Source: Corylus avellana (Eukaryota > Streptophyta > Magnoliopsida > Fagales > Betulaceae). From it: 64,000 nt of DNA. Every line of letters starts with the position of its first letter. Positions within the stretch are counted from its first letter, which is position 1. A model generated the notes under the pieces. It saw only the letters and a list, made by a program, of their open reading frames with translations, was not told where the DNA came from and did not search any database. Positions 31,615 through 43,640 of this stretch are shown here, piece by piece. The stretch spans positions 35,544,060 through 35,608,059 of the forward strand of contig NC_081541.1 in the NCBI RefSeq assembly GCF_901000735.1. The letters run 5' to 3'. A program made the translations under genes and the position numbers.

Positions 31615-32136
31615 TCAATCTAGCAATTCACCATTGTCATGGTGTTCTCCTCCATTCACAAGTGGTGCTATTGATGCTATTGATGCTGCCGATGCTTTTG
31701 GATCATAGGGCTTGGTCTTTAGTTTGAAAGCAAACTTTTTCAAGATCGCGTTCCAACCCCCCTTTGTTTTCACCAGCTTCTCGATCTCTTGTTTCATGCC
31801 GAAGCATTCTTTCTCAAGCTCAGAAACACGTTCCCTCATGTCATCAACTGCTACAAGTTGGTTTCCTGTGGTGCCTGCTTGGACAGAGACATCGTTTCTG
31901 GCCAGAGCAAGATTCCCACTGGGATTTTGTGAGTTCTCGAGGTTCTCGGAGACAAAGACCCAACCAGCAACAGAGGTGCGGAGCCGAAGTTGTTTAAAGA
32001 ATAATACTTGGACAATCACACGAAGTGGCAACCTCTCGTTCTAGGCTGCATGGGTGCTGGCTTCCAAGGAGAGCTTCTGGCAGTTCATGAGCCTGCAGAT
32101 TTGTTCCCTTTCAGAATCTGTTAGCCAGGAATGAGC
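31615..32136 (-). pseudogene. Orphan last exon of an NPH3/RPT2-family BTB protein, with a stop
   Basis: The minus strand has an intact TTTCAG acceptor before 32136, then 174 codons that match the NPH3 family C-terminal end: REQICRLMNCQKLSLEASTH, ERLPLRVIVQVLFF, RTSVAGWVF and the coiled coil VSELEKECFGMKQEIEKL followed by TKGGWNAILKKFAFKLK. A TAG at 32041-32043 replaces the Gln normally found in the AAQNERLPLR motif. The BTB and most of the NPH3 domain are absent; about 20 bases of intron remain before the sequence switches to a PAC2 copy near 32155. NPH3 proteins act in phototropin/auxin signalling as CUL3 adaptors, but this fragment is non-functional. Confidence 0.88.
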
Positions 32137-32154
32137 CTGAAAGATAAGAAAGAC

Positions 32155-34437
32155 AAGAAGTTATCCAGAGTGAAAAAGGTTACATTACTACATAATCCTT
32201 ACTCACAAGTAATATTTAATACGCCATTGCGAGAGGGCAGAAGTACCTTCGAGAGGAAGAGAGAGCTCGCCCTGAGGAAGCGGCCCGTACGCGTCGTTTC
32301 CTACACAGCGAAGAACGTGAGGATCGTCCAAGTACCCGATTCTCTCCGCTCTCGTTGACGATACCATAAGATCCACTGCCAGCTGCCCCACATTCCCAAT
32401 CGACTGCGCAGGCTTCACCAAATAAATAAGTAAAACGAAATTCGAAGTGATTCTAATCCTCCGTTCGGTTACCGAGAAAAAAAAANNNNNNNNNNNNNNN
32501 NNNNNNNNNNNNNNNNNNNNNNNNNNNNNNNNNNNNNNNNNNNNNNNNNNNNNNNNNNNNNNNNNNNNNNNNNNNNNNNNNNNNNAAGTTACTGTTTACA
32601 CTTGCACATAACTCAAAACCACCTTAAGGTAAGAAGAAGAAGAATGAAGATTTAGGAAGCACCTCATTCTTGCAGATCCAATCTCAGGTCATCAGCTCAA
32701 TACAGCCTAAAACATGCATATATCTGGGGTGGTCCATACACAGTCTTCCACGAATATGGAATGAGCCATATATTTACCACCTTCATTGCCTAAACAAAAC
32801 CAATGACACAAAGATCACAAATTATTATGATTGCTTGACTACCAAAGCCTATTGTCATCTTATCAGAAAAATGTGGAGTACAATGAACATAAGGAAGCCA
32901 AATGTAATGAAATGAATTCCAGAGAATTTACAAATTTCCCAATGGAAAATGTTAAATATCTTAGGAATATTCATATGCAACTTTCAATAATGAAGCAACA
33001 GTGGTAATAAAATTCAGAATGTACACTAATCTAGGCATAAAATCTGGAGTAGAATGAAAATAAGGAAGCCAAATTTAATGAAATGAATTCCAGAGAATTC
33101 TGAAACAACACTATAAAACTACTATTATGCCAAAAACAAATTTGAGTATAATGCTTTAATGATAAAAATTTCAAGCACATATCAGCATCCTATAACAATT
33201 CAAAATGACATAGAAATCACTGCATGTATGCACTGAAAGAAAACTATGAAAAGATACAAGAATGAATATGCATCTCTTTTTTTGTTTTTTCCTGTAAAAT
33301 TATTCTCAACTAACAAATGTAGTATTGGAAAATATTTCAAAGATTTCCAAGCCATCAAAACAAATTTTCAGAATTAACCTGTTGAACACTTACCCATCGG
33401 AAACAAGAATCAGCCAGAAAATATCTCCTCATGAAACAAACAAAACTTCATAAGGAGTGAAAATCATAAAGAGAAAATGAATCAATAGGAAAGGTGTTCT
33501 GCCTAGAGATAAAAAAATTTGATGTGGAAAAGAATCCATGGCATATTTGGATAAAGAAGATTATGCGTTAAACAGCTTAAACTTCCAAAGATCTTGCAAT
33601 TTCAGTTATCAGGCTACACTGTGTTGGCCAGTGAATGGTGTAGGTGGAGGTGGCAGAGGGTTTTGCCCCATGCAGATGACATCCCCAAGCTTCAAGTTGC
33701 TTTAAACCATGTGCTGGTCTTAACATCAGTAAGATGCAAAATATATGCCCCAACTTCTTATAATTGACAGTTACAAAAAGAGCACTACAACGATTACAAC
33801 AAGAAAGCTCAAAATGAGGATTTTAAAATATGTGAATGTAGCCATATGGCTATGAGGCTATGATTAGATCTTCACCTCGATCAGATTGTGACTCACACAA
33901 AGGCCTTAAATAATGGGTGTGGGGAAACATACCATGGAACTTACTGGGACTTATCCCCAGAAGTTTGCTCGCCGCCTCGGCCAAATGGAAAGCATCTGGT
34001 ATGTTGTCCCCTTCTGAGCAGTAGTATAATAAGCAGGTGACCTTCAAACCTTTGGCCTGATCAACAAACCAAAACCTTTTGCAAGTCAAACTTGCCTTGG
34101 TCTGCAAAACTGAACAGCTGGCATACAAATTAACACACAAGTTAATTATGATTTTCTCCCCTAATGGTAATATGAGAGAGAGAGAGAGAGAGAGAGAGTA
34201 TTCCACAATTTATGGGCCCAAGCCAAGAGCTCGAAACAGATGAGATGCCGGGCATGACAGATCACCTTGATCTAGCAAGGATAAAGCTATATTATAGTCC
34301 GATGTAGTAACTTTTTTTATCCTGCCTAGGTTTTGTCGTAGTATAAGTAAGCATGATCTCTAGTGGATAACTGCTGGTTGATGCAGGTCTTGTCTCAACT
34401 GTTATATTCCACCAATAATGTGTGTGTGTGTGTGTTT

Positions 34438-34468
<31 letters not shown>

Positions 34469-34942
34469 GTGTCCCACATATTATGCAAGTCATAACCCTA
34501 ATTCCATACAGTAAGAGTTGTCATAGAAAATGTGGTATAGTGAAATAACTCTATATAAGCACCCCAGAAATAAGAAGCAAAAACTGAAAGGGGGAATAGT
34601 TGGTCACTAGTGAAGTAACAAATACTTAGATGAAGAAAACTACCAACCGAACACATAGAACACCTTCAGTTCGACACTGTATGGTATAGATGAACGACCA
34701 TAAACCATAACATGCGAATCTCTTCTTTTTCATTTTCAGGACAAAGATGTAATTTGCACAAAAAAATTATCATCATAATCATGCTTGAACAAACAATACC
34801 TTCAAACAAGAAAAAATTGCAGCAAAGGGCAAGCTTGGATAGTAATCTTCTTCTTCTAGTTCATCTTCAAAAGGCAGATTTTCTTCCTGTGTGGCATTTC
34901 CTTCAGCTAAGTGCTGAGATATTTCCAACCCCTCTGGGTAGG
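32155..34942 (-). pseudogene. Partial PAC2 copies on both sides of a gap
   Basis: Exon 2 is present at 32247-32412 with its donor and acceptor, but exon 3 and everything after it are missing because the sequence joins the NPH3 fragment. After the 100-N gap, exon 7 (32707-32789, with a four-base insertion partly compensated by a later one-base loss), exon 6 (33933-34056, intact) and part of exon 5 (34800-34942) appear. Exon 5 has lost one A near 34907, which shifts the frame. The order exon 2, gap, exon 7 shows that two different PAC2 copies, or two haplotypes, have been joined in the scaffold. Neither can encode a full chaperone. Confidence 0.88.
32486..32585. other. Assembly gap (100 N)
   Basis: Exactly 100 N, the usual placeholder for unknown length. 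Exon 1 of a PAC2 copy may lie inside. Confidence 0.99.
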
Positions 34943-35042
34943 NNNNNNNNNNNNNNNNNNNNNNNNNNNNNNNNNNNNNNNNNNNNNNNNNNNNNNNNNN
35001 NNNNNNNNNNNNNNNNNNNNNNNNNNNNNNNNNNNNNNNNNN
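34943..35042. other. Assembly gap (100 N)
   Basis: Exactly 100 N. Left of it is mid-exon 5 of a PAC2 copy; right of it is the flank that normally lies beyond PAC2 exon 1. About 2.5 kb may therefore be missing. Confidence 0.99.
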
Positions 35043-35131
35043 CAATTGGGATTTGTCTTTGCATTAAACTTTATTTAAAGCCCAATTGAGCTACGGATCC
35101 TCCTAAAAAACCGAAGCAGAGGTCTTGCACA
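35043..35131 (+). promoter_or_regulatory. Captured 5' flank before the helicase ORF
   Basis: 35043-35100 equals 29793-29850 except for two bases, including a TTATTTAAAG box at 35071-35080. Similarity stops at GGATCC. From there, codons [11 protein letters not shown] run in frame into the ATG at 35132, preceded by an in-frame TGA, so no upstream exon is joined here in genomic DNA. Confidence 0.6.
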
Positions 35132-37939
35132 ATGTTGGATGATGCTGCTGCTGATGATGAAGACAATGGTGTTGGGGGAGACGCTGATCATAGGACTAGA
35201 AAAGCCAATACCCATAAAAAACGTTTCAGGAAGAAGATTGAAAGTCAAGAAGAGGAAGATGGTGAAGTAATTGCACGAGGGGCAACAGAGAGACGACAGG
35301 TTAAAAGAAGAACTTCCGATGATGGTTCAGAGTCAGAAGAAGAAAGGTTGTGTGACCAAAGAGAGAGGGAGCAATTGGAGCAAAATATAAGGGAGCGGGA
35401 TACAGCAGCGACACGGAAGTTAACCGAACCAAAATTATTACGAAGGAAGAAACAAGAAGCAATGAGGAGATCTGATGCTTTGGAGAAAAATGGCCTTGAA
35501 GCCTTGAGAAAAGTTTCAAGACAAGAATATTTGAAGAAAAGAGAGCAAAGGAAACTTGAGGAATTAAGGGATGATATAGAAGACGAGCAATATCTGTTTG
35601 ATGGCGTGAAGCTTAACGAAGCGGAATATCGCGAGTTAAGGTACAAGAAGGAAATATACGAGCTTGTGAAGAAGCGGTCAGAGGATGCCGACAATACAAG
35701 TGAGTACAAGATGCCGGAAGCCTATGATCAGGAAGGCGGTGTTAATCAGGAAAAGAGATTTTCCGTGGCTTTGCAGCGTTACAGGGATGCAACTGCTGCG
35801 GGAAAAATGAATCCTCTTGCAGAACAAGAGGCTTGGGAGGAGCATCAAATTGGGAAGGCAACGATGACATTTGCTTCAAAAAATAAAAAGCAAATATCTG
35901 ATGACTATCAGTTTGTGTTCGAGGATCAGACTGATTTTATCAAAGCATCAGTAATGGATGGAGAGAATATTATTGATGACAAGAAGTCTACTGAGAGAGA
36001 AAAATCAACAGCAGCTTTGGAGGAGAGAAAAACATTACCCATATATTCATATCGGGATGAGTTGCTCAAAGCTGTTCATGATCATCAGATTCTTATCATT
36101 GTTGGTGAAACTGGTTCCGGGAAAACTACCCAGATACCCCAATATCTTCATGAAGCTGGATACACAAAGCGTGGAAAGGTTGGGTGTACACAGCCACGAA
36201 GGGTCGCTGCTATGAGTGTGGCCGCCCGAGTTTCTCAAGAAATGGGTGTCAAACTTGGCCATGAGGTTGGTTATTCCATCCGGTTTGAAGATTGCACTTC
36301 AGAAAAGACTCTTATTAAATATATGACAGATGGGATGCTGCTGAGAGAATTCCTTGGTGACCCAGAGCTGGCAAGCTACAGTGTGGTGATGGTGGATGAG
36401 GCCCACGAAAGAACTCTCTCAACTGATATTTTGTTTGGATTAGTAAAGGATATTGCTCGATTTCGCCCTGATCTGAAGTTGCTTATCTCCAGTGCAACAC
36501 TTGATGCGGAGAAATTTAGTGATTATTTTGATTCAGCTCCAATCTTTAAAATTCCAGGGAGGCGATATCCTGTTGAAATACACTACACCAAAGCTCCAGA
36601 AGCTGATTACTTGGATGCCGCCATAGTTACTGTTCTCCAAATTCATACGACACAACCAAGTGGAGATATATTGGTTTTCTTCACAGGTCAAGAAGAGATT
36701 GAAACAGCTGAAGAAATTCTAAAGCACAGGACAAGGGGCCTGGGGACGAAGATTGCTGACCTGATTATCTGCCCCATATGTGCAAACCTACCCACTGAGC
36801 TCCAAGCAAAAATATTTGAACCCACTCCTGAAGGAGCGCGGAAGGTTGTTCTCGCAACAAACATAGCTGAAACCTCCTTGACTATAGATGGGATCAAATA
36901 CGTAATTGATCCAGGCTTCTGTAAAATGAAATCGTATAATCCAAGGACTGGGATGGAGTCGTTGCTGGTTGCTCCTATTTCCAAAGCATCTGCTAATCAA
37001 AGGGCGGGTCGATCTGGACGAACAGGTCCTGGAAAATGCTTCCGACTATACACTGCCTACAGTTATCAGAACGAGTTGGAAGACAATACATTACCAGAAA
37101 TACAAAGGACAAACCTTGCAAGTGTTGTCCTCGCACTCAAGAGTCTTGGTATCCATGACTTGTTAAATTTTGATTTTATGGATAGACCGCCATGTGAAGC
37201 ATTATTAAAAGCCCTGGAACTACTCTTTGCACTAGGTGCACTAAATAAACTCGGTGAGTTGACTAAAGTGGGAAGACGGATGGCGGAGTTCCCCCTTGAT
37301 CCCCTGCTATCCAAAATGATAGTTGCTTCTGAAAAGCACAAGTGCTCGGATGAGATCATTTCCATTGCGGCCATGCTTTCTATTGGAAACTCCATCTTTT
37401 ATTGTCCAAAGGAGAAACGAGTTCATGCCAACAACGCGCGGATGAATTTTCATACAGGAAATGTTGGGGATCACATTGCATTGCTAAAGGTGTACAATTC
37501 GTGGAAGGAGACAAATTACTCGACACAATGGTGTTATGAAAATTATATACAGGTTAGGAGTATGAAGCGTGCAAGGGATGTGCGAGGCCAGCTTGAAGGG
37601 CTGTTGAAAAGGGTTGAAATTGAAGTAACCTCAAACCCCAATGACTTGGAGGCTATAAAAAAAGCTATAACATCTGGTTTTTTCCCACATTCTGCAAGGC
37701 TACAAAAGAATGGATGTTATCGGACAGTCAAACATCCACAGAGTGTTCACATACACCCCAGCTCAGGGCTAGCACAGGTCATTCCGAGATGGGTTTTATA
37801 TCATGAGTTGGCACTCACGACCAAGGAATACATGAGACAGGTAACAGAACTAAAGCCGGAGTGGTTGCTGGAAATAGCCCCACACTATTACCAGCTTAAG
37901 GATGTTGAAGACAGATCAGGGTTTCCTACAATCCTTTGA
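35132..37939 (+). CDS. DEAH-box RNA helicase, PRP2/DHX16 (ESP3-type), intronless and 5'-truncated
   Basis: 935 codons without interruption. PRP2-type helicases remodel the activated spliceosome before the first splicing step. Motifs in order: GETGSGKT (residues 325-332), [12 protein letters not shown] (422-425), SAT (from 454), [19 protein letters not shown] and [10 protein letters not shown] (from 623), then the HA2 and OB-fold regions and a [20 protein letters not shown] end. All ATPase motifs are intact. The known plant proteins are about 1040 residues; here roughly 110 N-terminal residues are missing and the last few (RSGFPTIL) do not match the usual basic end. The known plant genes are, to my knowledge, multi-exonic, so this looks like a retrocopy or a partial duplicate. 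It may be expressed from the captured flank, but function is unproven. Confidence 0.85.
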   Translation: MLDDAAADDEDNGVGGDADHRTRKANTHKKRFRKKIESQEEEDGEVIARGATERRQVKRRTSDDGSESEEERLCDQREREQLEQNIRERDTAATRKLTEPKLLRRKKQEAMRRSDALEKNGLEALRKVSRQEYLKKREQRKLEELRDDIEDEQYLFDGVKLNEAEYRELRYKKEIYELVKKRSEDADNTSEYKMPEAYDQEGGVNQEKRFSVALQRYRDATAAGKMNPLAEQEAWEEHQIGKATMTFASKNKKQISDDYQFVFEDQTDFIKASVMDGENIIDDKKSTEREKSTAALEERKTLPIYSYRDELLKAVHDHQILIIVGETGSGKTTQIPQYLHEAGYTKRGKVGCTQPRRVAAMSVAARVSQEMGVKLGHEVGYSIRFEDCTSEKTLIKYMTDGMLLREFLGDPELASYSVVMVDEAHERTLSTDILFGLVKDIARFRPDLKLLISSATLDAEKFSDYFDSAPIFKIPGRRYPVEIHYTKAPEADYLDAAIVTVLQIHTTQPSGDILVFFTGQEEIETAEEILKHRTRGLGTKIADLIICPICANLPTELQAKIFEPTPEGARKVVLATNIAETSLTIDGIKYVIDPGFCKMKSYNPRTGMESLLVAPISKASANQRAGRSGRTGPGKCFRLYTAYSYQNELEDNTLPEIQRTNLASVVLALKSLGIHDLLNFDFMDRPPCEALLKALELLFALGALNKLGELTKVGRRMAEFPLDPLLSKMIVASEKHKCSDEIISIAAMLSIGNSIFYCPKEKRVHANNARMNFHTGNVGDHIALLKVYNSWKETNYSTQWCYENYIQVRSMKRARDVRGQLEGLLKRVEIEVTSNPNDLEAIKKAITSGFFPHSARLQKNGCYRTVKHPQSVHIHPSSGLAQVIPRWVLYHELALTTKEYMRQVTELKPEWLLEIAPHYYQLKDVEDRSGFPTIL

Positions 37940-37942
37940 AGA

Positions 37943-37973
<31 letters not shown>

Positions 37974-38275
37974 GTGGGTGCGGCGCATGCGCTATAGATA
38001 CATTGTATAGGATTGAAATTAAATGTAAATGACTTACCAAAAAAAGTAATTGAATATGGTGTTTATGCATCCCATGGAATGTCCAACAATGCCATTTATC
38101 ATTCTTTGTAGAATACTGTGCCTTCCTTAGTATGCTTGTAAGGTTTAAAATTTTGGTAATTATTCAAGATTTTTAACAGTTAAACTTCTATCTTTTTCTG
38201 TTTTAATAAAATTGAAAATTAAAATTTGCAGTTGGGTTACACATCAAATGTGATTTTACACGTCAAATGTTATTA
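37940..38275 (+). other. 3' flank of the helicase ORF
   Basis: Begins with (CT)n at 37948-37972. The stretch 38110-38260 recurs, diverged, at 43150-43300 beyond the next PAC2 copy, so the duplicated block once included the helicase 3' flank. Confidence 0.6.
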
Positions 38276-39528
38276 GTTACTTTCCAAACTTCCTTTATAT
38301 AAAAATAAATTAATCACCAATGATTAATGCTATTTCCAGTTTGAAAAGGAAAATAAAAATGGCAAACAACCTATTAATATTTTCAGGCACAGTGAATTTC
38401 AGATGCAACCTGGTCATTGTCTTTTAACTGTCAGATGCATATAGTTTTTTTACAACTGTGCTGGCGAAAAGAGAAGAAGGAGAAGTGAGAACAAAATGAA
38501 AATCACAAAATTTTATAAGTGCTCATCCATTGCTACAGTAATAAGTTACTGTTTACACTTGCACATAACTCAAAACCACCTTAAGGTAAGAAGAAGAAGA
38601 ATGAAGATTTAGGAAGCACCTCATTCTTGCAGATCCAATCTCAGGTCATCAGCTCAATACAGCCTAAAACATGCATATATCTGGGGTGGTCCATACACAG
38701 TCTTCCACGAATATGGAATGAGCCATATATTTACCACCTTCATTGCCTAAACAAAACCAATGACACAAAGATCACAAATTATTATGATTGCTTGACTACC
38801 AAAGCCTATTGTCATCTTATCAGAAAAATGTGGAGTACAATGAACATAAGGAAGCCAAATGTAATGAAATGAATTCCAGAGAATTTACAAATTTCCCAAT
38901 GGAAAATGTTAAATATCTTAGGAATATTCATATGCAACTTTCAATAATGAAGCAACAGTGGTAATAAAATTCAGAATGTACACTAATCTAGGCATAAAAT
39001 CTGGAGTAGAATGAAAATAAGGAAGCCAAATTTAATGAAATGAATTCCAGAGAATTCTGAAACAACACTATAAAACTACTATTATGCCAAAAACAAATTT
39101 GAGTATAATGCTTTAATGATAAAAATTTCAAGCACATATCAGCATCCTATAACAATTCAAAATGACATAGAAATCACTGCATGTATGCACTGAAAGAAAA
39201 CTATGAAAAGATACAAGAATGAATATGCATCTCTTTTTTTGTTTTTTCCTGTAAAATTATTCTCAACTAACAAATGTAGTATTGGAAAATATTTCAAAGA
39301 TTTCCAAGCCATCAAAACAAATTTTCAGAATTAACCTGTTGAACACTTGCCCATCGGAAACAAGAATCGGCCAGAAAATATCACCATATGAAATAAACAA
39401 AACCTCATAGGAGTGAAAATCATAAAGAGAAAATGAATTAATAGGAAAGGTGTTCTGGTTTAAAGTTGCTTTAAACCATGTGCTGGTCTTAACATCAGTA
39501 ACATGCAAAATATATGCCCCAACTTCTT

Positions 39529-39717
39529 TTGTTTTTTTTTATAAGTAATAATCAGTCTTATTAAAAGCATAAAGGTGTCCCAAAGTACACTGGGAGTATG
39601 TAAAAAGATCACCTAACTAGAAAAGGAAAAGCAAACAAGAAAATCATCGTTACTAATCGACATCAGAAAAACATGCGCAACAGTCCAAAGGTACAATGTA
39701 TGAAAGCAAGAGGATCA
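39529..39717 (-). mobile_element. 5'-truncated LINE 3' end inserted in the PAC2 pseudogene
   Basis: 189 bases, sense on the minus strand, ending ATAAGACTGATTATTACTTA followed by a poly-A run (poly-T at 39531-39540 on the plus strand). The 12-bp flanks CCCCAACTTCTT (39517-39528) and CCCTAACTTCTT (39718-39729) are a target duplication with one mismatch. The 33750 copy of this intron is the empty site (CCCCAACTTCTTATAATTGA), so insertion happened after these copies separated. Confidence 0.88.
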
Positions 39718-40142
39718 CCCTAACTTCTTATAATTGACAGTTACAAAAAGAGCACTACAACGATTACAACAAGAAGGCTCAAAATGGGGATTTCAAAATA
39801 TGTGAATGTAGCCATATGGCTATGAGGGTATGATTAGATCTTCACCTGGATCAGATTGTCACTCACACAAAGGCCTTAAATAATGGGTGTGGGGAAACAT
39901 ACAATGGAAATTACTGGGACTTATCCCCAGAAGTTTGCTTGCCGCCTCGGCCAAATGGAAAGCATCTGGTATGTTGTCCCCTTCTGAGCAGTAGCATAAT
40001 AAGCAGGTGACCTTCAAACCTTTGGCCTGATCAACAAACCAAAACCTTTTGTAAGTCAAACTTGCCTTGGTCTGCAAAACTGAACAGCTGGCATACAAAT
40101 TAACACACAAGTTAATTATGATTTTCTCCCCTAATGGTAATA

Positions 40143-40174
<32 letters not shown>

Positions 40175-41398
40175 TATTCCACAATTTATGGACTCAAGCC
40201 AAAGTGCTCGAAACAGATGAGATGCCAGGCATGACAGATCACCTTGATCTAGCAAGGATAAAGCTATATTATAGTCCGATGTAGTAACTTTTGTTATCCT
40301 GCCTTCTGCAGGTTTTGTCGTAGTATAAGTACGCATGAACTCTAGTAGGTAACTGCTGGTTGATGCAGGTCTTGTCTCAACTGTTATATTCCACCAATAA
40401 TGTGTGTGTGTGTGTGAGAGAGAGAGAGAGCGAGAGGTGTCCCACATATTATGCAAGCCATAACCCTAATTCCATAGTGAGAGTTGTCATAGAAAATATG
40501 GTATAGTGAAATAACTCTATATAAGCACCCCAGAAATAAGAAGCAAAAACTGAAAGGGGGAATAGGTGGTCACTAGTGAAGTAACAAATACTTAGATGAA
40601 GAAAACTACTAACCGAACACATAGAACACCTTCAGTTCGACACTGTGTGGTATAGATGAACGACCATAAACCATAACATGCGAATCTCTTCTTTTTCATT
40701 TTCAGGACAAAGATGTAATTTGCACAAAAAATTTATCGTCATAATCATGCTTAAACAAACAATACCTTCAAACAAGAAAAAAGTGCAGCAAAGGGCAAGC
40801 TTGGATAGTAATCTTCTTCTTCTAGTTCATCTTCAAAAGGCAGATTTTCTTCCTGTGTGGCATTTCCTTCAGCTAAAGTGCTGAGATATTTCCAACCCCT
40901 CTGGGTAGGGTTGCACTCCTGCAGTCTTTTCCACCCAAGTCCCTCGCAGTAATCATTTGTTCCATCGCTATTGGTGCTAGAAAAGTAGTATGTCTGCAAA
41001 CCACTGGTGTGATAAAGGATAAATAAGATTGCAAAAGAAATGGCGCAGACAACTACAAACAGTGAGTCTAGATGGACGCATAGATAACCACCCAGACGTA
41101 CAACTGAGTTCAAATGTAACTCAATCAACTTGGTACAAAGAAGGCATTTTGTTTCACGTGAGTTTCAGTCATGTCTTAGTCTCACACTTCTTGATAGATT
41201 CCTAAAGTAGAATTTGCTGAAACATTTAATCTTTTTTTTTTTCTCGGCTTCTACAACCTTTATTCAAAATGCTCTTTCTCATGCTAATGAACGATATAAG
41301 GTCACTAATTCTATTGGTTGAAATAAGAGCACAAATAAAACTGGTACTGTGTGTCTATCATTTATTATTATTATTTTGTTGATAAATAGAAAACGAAG

Positions 41399-41502
41399 CG
41401 TGTAACACAAAGACTTTTCGAGAAGTCACCCATCCTAGTACAACTCTCATTCAAGCATAGTTAAGTGTAGAGTTCTGGTGGGAACCATTGCATTAGTGCT
41501 GG
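41399..41502 (-). mobile_element. 5S-rRNA-like SINE, copy in the PAC2 pseudogene
   Basis: Orthologous to 27869-27972. On the minus strand it reads CCAGCACTAATGCA ... GTACTAGGATGGGTGAC and ends GTTACACGC, then TTTTCTATTTATCAACAAAA. In several places it is closer to genuine 5S rRNA (GTACTAGGATGGGTGAC) than the copy in the intact gene. Confidence 0.75.
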
Positions 41503-42864
41503 TATGACAAATAGTTAAATAGAAAGATATCATATCACTAATTTTATTGGTGAAATAAGGGCTCAAAGAAAACTGGCTCTGTGTGCCTATTGTAGGAGTC
41601 CAAAAGCCCATCCCCAGTTCTTGCAACTTCAAAGACTTTGCAGTTAGTTGAACATGTGTCCTGGAATCCTAAGTTGCCTTGGTACAAGTGTCTGAATCAC
41701 AATATTCCAACCAGCGGAGAATTATAGCTTCTAAAAATTACCTAAAAGTAACTAAAAGCATAATTATTGATCTATATCTTGACATATCAATATTTCGCCA
41801 CCTCCCAAAGTCTAAGCTAGACAGCACAATGACATGCTTCTTCCCACTAGCAGCAGCAAAATCAGCCAAGTTTTTAGCAAATTCAACCATCATCCCCTGC
41901 TTGAATGATCAATCAAATACTTCAGAATTATCCTTTCAGGATGAGAATTAGTAGTACAAATAGGACATAGAAGAACCAAGAGCACAGCCTTGGAAAAGTA
42001 TCAAGCAAGAAGAATAAACTTGTTTTCCAACTTTCCCTATCTATTGGACTAGCAACAAACAGTACAAATATATTGAGAGGCATTAGCAATGTCAAACAGG
42101 ATAGTGACGGCATCATCAAGAAGAGCGACCAAGAAATGAACAAAGTATTATTTACTCATCAATCAGTCCTAAAAGGAAAGCAATATTGCTCAAGAAATTG
42201 AATTGTTTAATTGTCGCAAGATAGACACATTCTCAACAGTCTTCATATCTAAATACCTCATTCAACTCCTAACATTATCATAGACCTTCTACATTGTTGC
42301 ATCAAACTAATTCGAGAAAAACAGAGATAAAGTAAATAAATAAGCAGTGAACAAAAAGAAAAAGAGCTAAGCTAGAGTCTTGACCTTTACAACTGGGGAC
42401 CTTTTGTTGGAGAAGAATCAACCCAATAGGCAACGAATCATACGCTCGTGTAGACGATACCAAAAGATCCACTGCCAGCTGTCCCACATTCCCAGTCGAC
42501 AGCACAGGCTTCACCAAATATATGCACAAATAAATAAGTAAAACGAAATTCGTAGTGATTCTAATCCTCCGTTCGGTTGCCGAGAAAACAAAGCAAAAGA
42601 AAAGAAAATGGAAAGCTAAGTTTCACTTCTTTTCTTTTCCTACATTTTCTTGGCAACCAAACGAATCTGGACGAGAGTGGAGCACTCCTCGTGAAGGTGC
42701 TTGCCCTCTTCGACAACGAATTCCATTTTAGATCGTAAAACAGGAAGTAGAGAGATTGAGAATCGCGCTTCGCCGATTTAAATGGAGTGGGCGGGCAGAG
42801 CTTTGTTGATTTAATAGGAGTGGGCAGAACTTGGGCCTTCATTTGGGAAGCCTGATCGACGAAG

Positions 42865-43310
42865 CTGGGCCACAGAAAGAGAGAGAGAGATGGATATTCT
42901 TTTCCTTCTTCTTTTTTTTAAAAAAATAAAAAAATAAAAAATAAACATTTTTAAAACACAAATTTAGCTAGGGCCAACATTGAATTGGATTTTCTCCGAA
43001 AATGGGTCATTTTATGGTCATGATGAAAAGAGTAAAACACAGGATATTACGTACTAGATGCCTTCTTTTTGCACGCCAGTAATAATCTCTGTGATCGCCT
43101 ACTAAATACTAATGAGTACAAGTGATAGCTTCTTGAGTTATTGAAACGTTACGTGCGTTCTTTAATATGCTAATTTAAATTTTTGGTAATTATTTAAGAT
43201 TTTTAACATGTAAACTTCTATCTCTTTTGGTTTTTGTTTTTTTTTTAATAAAATTGAAAATTAAAACTTGCAAGTGGATTACAAATCAAATCTGATTTTT
43301 TTTTATTGTG
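42865..43310 (+). other. End of the duplicated locus
   Basis: PAC2 flank similarity ends near 42865. 43150-43300 resembles the helicase 3' flank at 38110-38260, a trace of another lost helicase copy. No open gene. Confidence 0.5.
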
Positions 43311-43320
43311 GCTACTAACT

Positions 43321-43640
43321 AATTTTTTTTTTTTTTTTTTTTTCATATTCGATATGAAAGGCCGAAGTACAACATAAAAGGGGTTGACAACCCTAACAAA
43401 AATCCATAAACAACTCAAAAACTAGCGCAACAAGCAAAGAAAAAAAAATGTGGGAATGGATCGAATACATGATCCGGCCCGGCCCTTTTAAGAGAACAAG
43501 AGTAGCTACAAAGGAGAAGCCAAGGCAAAACAAAGGACTTAGAAACGATCATGAACCTCAAAAGGTTCATAAACTCAGCCCAACTGCTACACAATTTCAG
43601 TTTACAAAAGGCCCACTACAGTAAACACTTCAAATTACAG
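43321..43640 (-). mobile_element. Probable non-LTR retroelement 3' end
   Basis: A T-run at 43324-43343 is, on the minus strand, a poly-A tail after CTTTTATGTTGTACTTCGGC. The sequence before it is non-coding and resembles a LINE/SINE 3' untranslated region. Target duplications are not clear, so the left limit is uncertain. Confidence 0.4.

Larger units (their letters stand above)
38664..42726 (-). pseudogene. PAC2 pseudogene, all exon remnants present
   Basis: Equivalent exons lie at 42726 (ATG) to about 42667, a fused exon 2/3 at about 42510-42385, 41896-41778, 41003-40766, 40026-39903 and 38746-38664. Defects: the exon 1 donor GT is AT; a deletion joins the first part of exon 2 (DLLVSSTRA) directly to exon 3 (YDSLPIG), losing the IGYLDDPHVL block; an extra A then shifts frame; the exon 4 donor GT is AT (AAG-ATATAG); the last exon carries the same indels as the 32707 copy. 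Exons 5 and 6 remain open. Intron 6 has lost about 190 bases relative to the 33500 copy and gained a LINE tail. It cannot make PAC2. Confidence 0.9.

Noticed and set aside
35245..35709. 154-codon minus-strand ORF rich in Ser/Leu
   Set aside because: It is the complement of the Lys/Glu-rich N-terminal region of the helicase.
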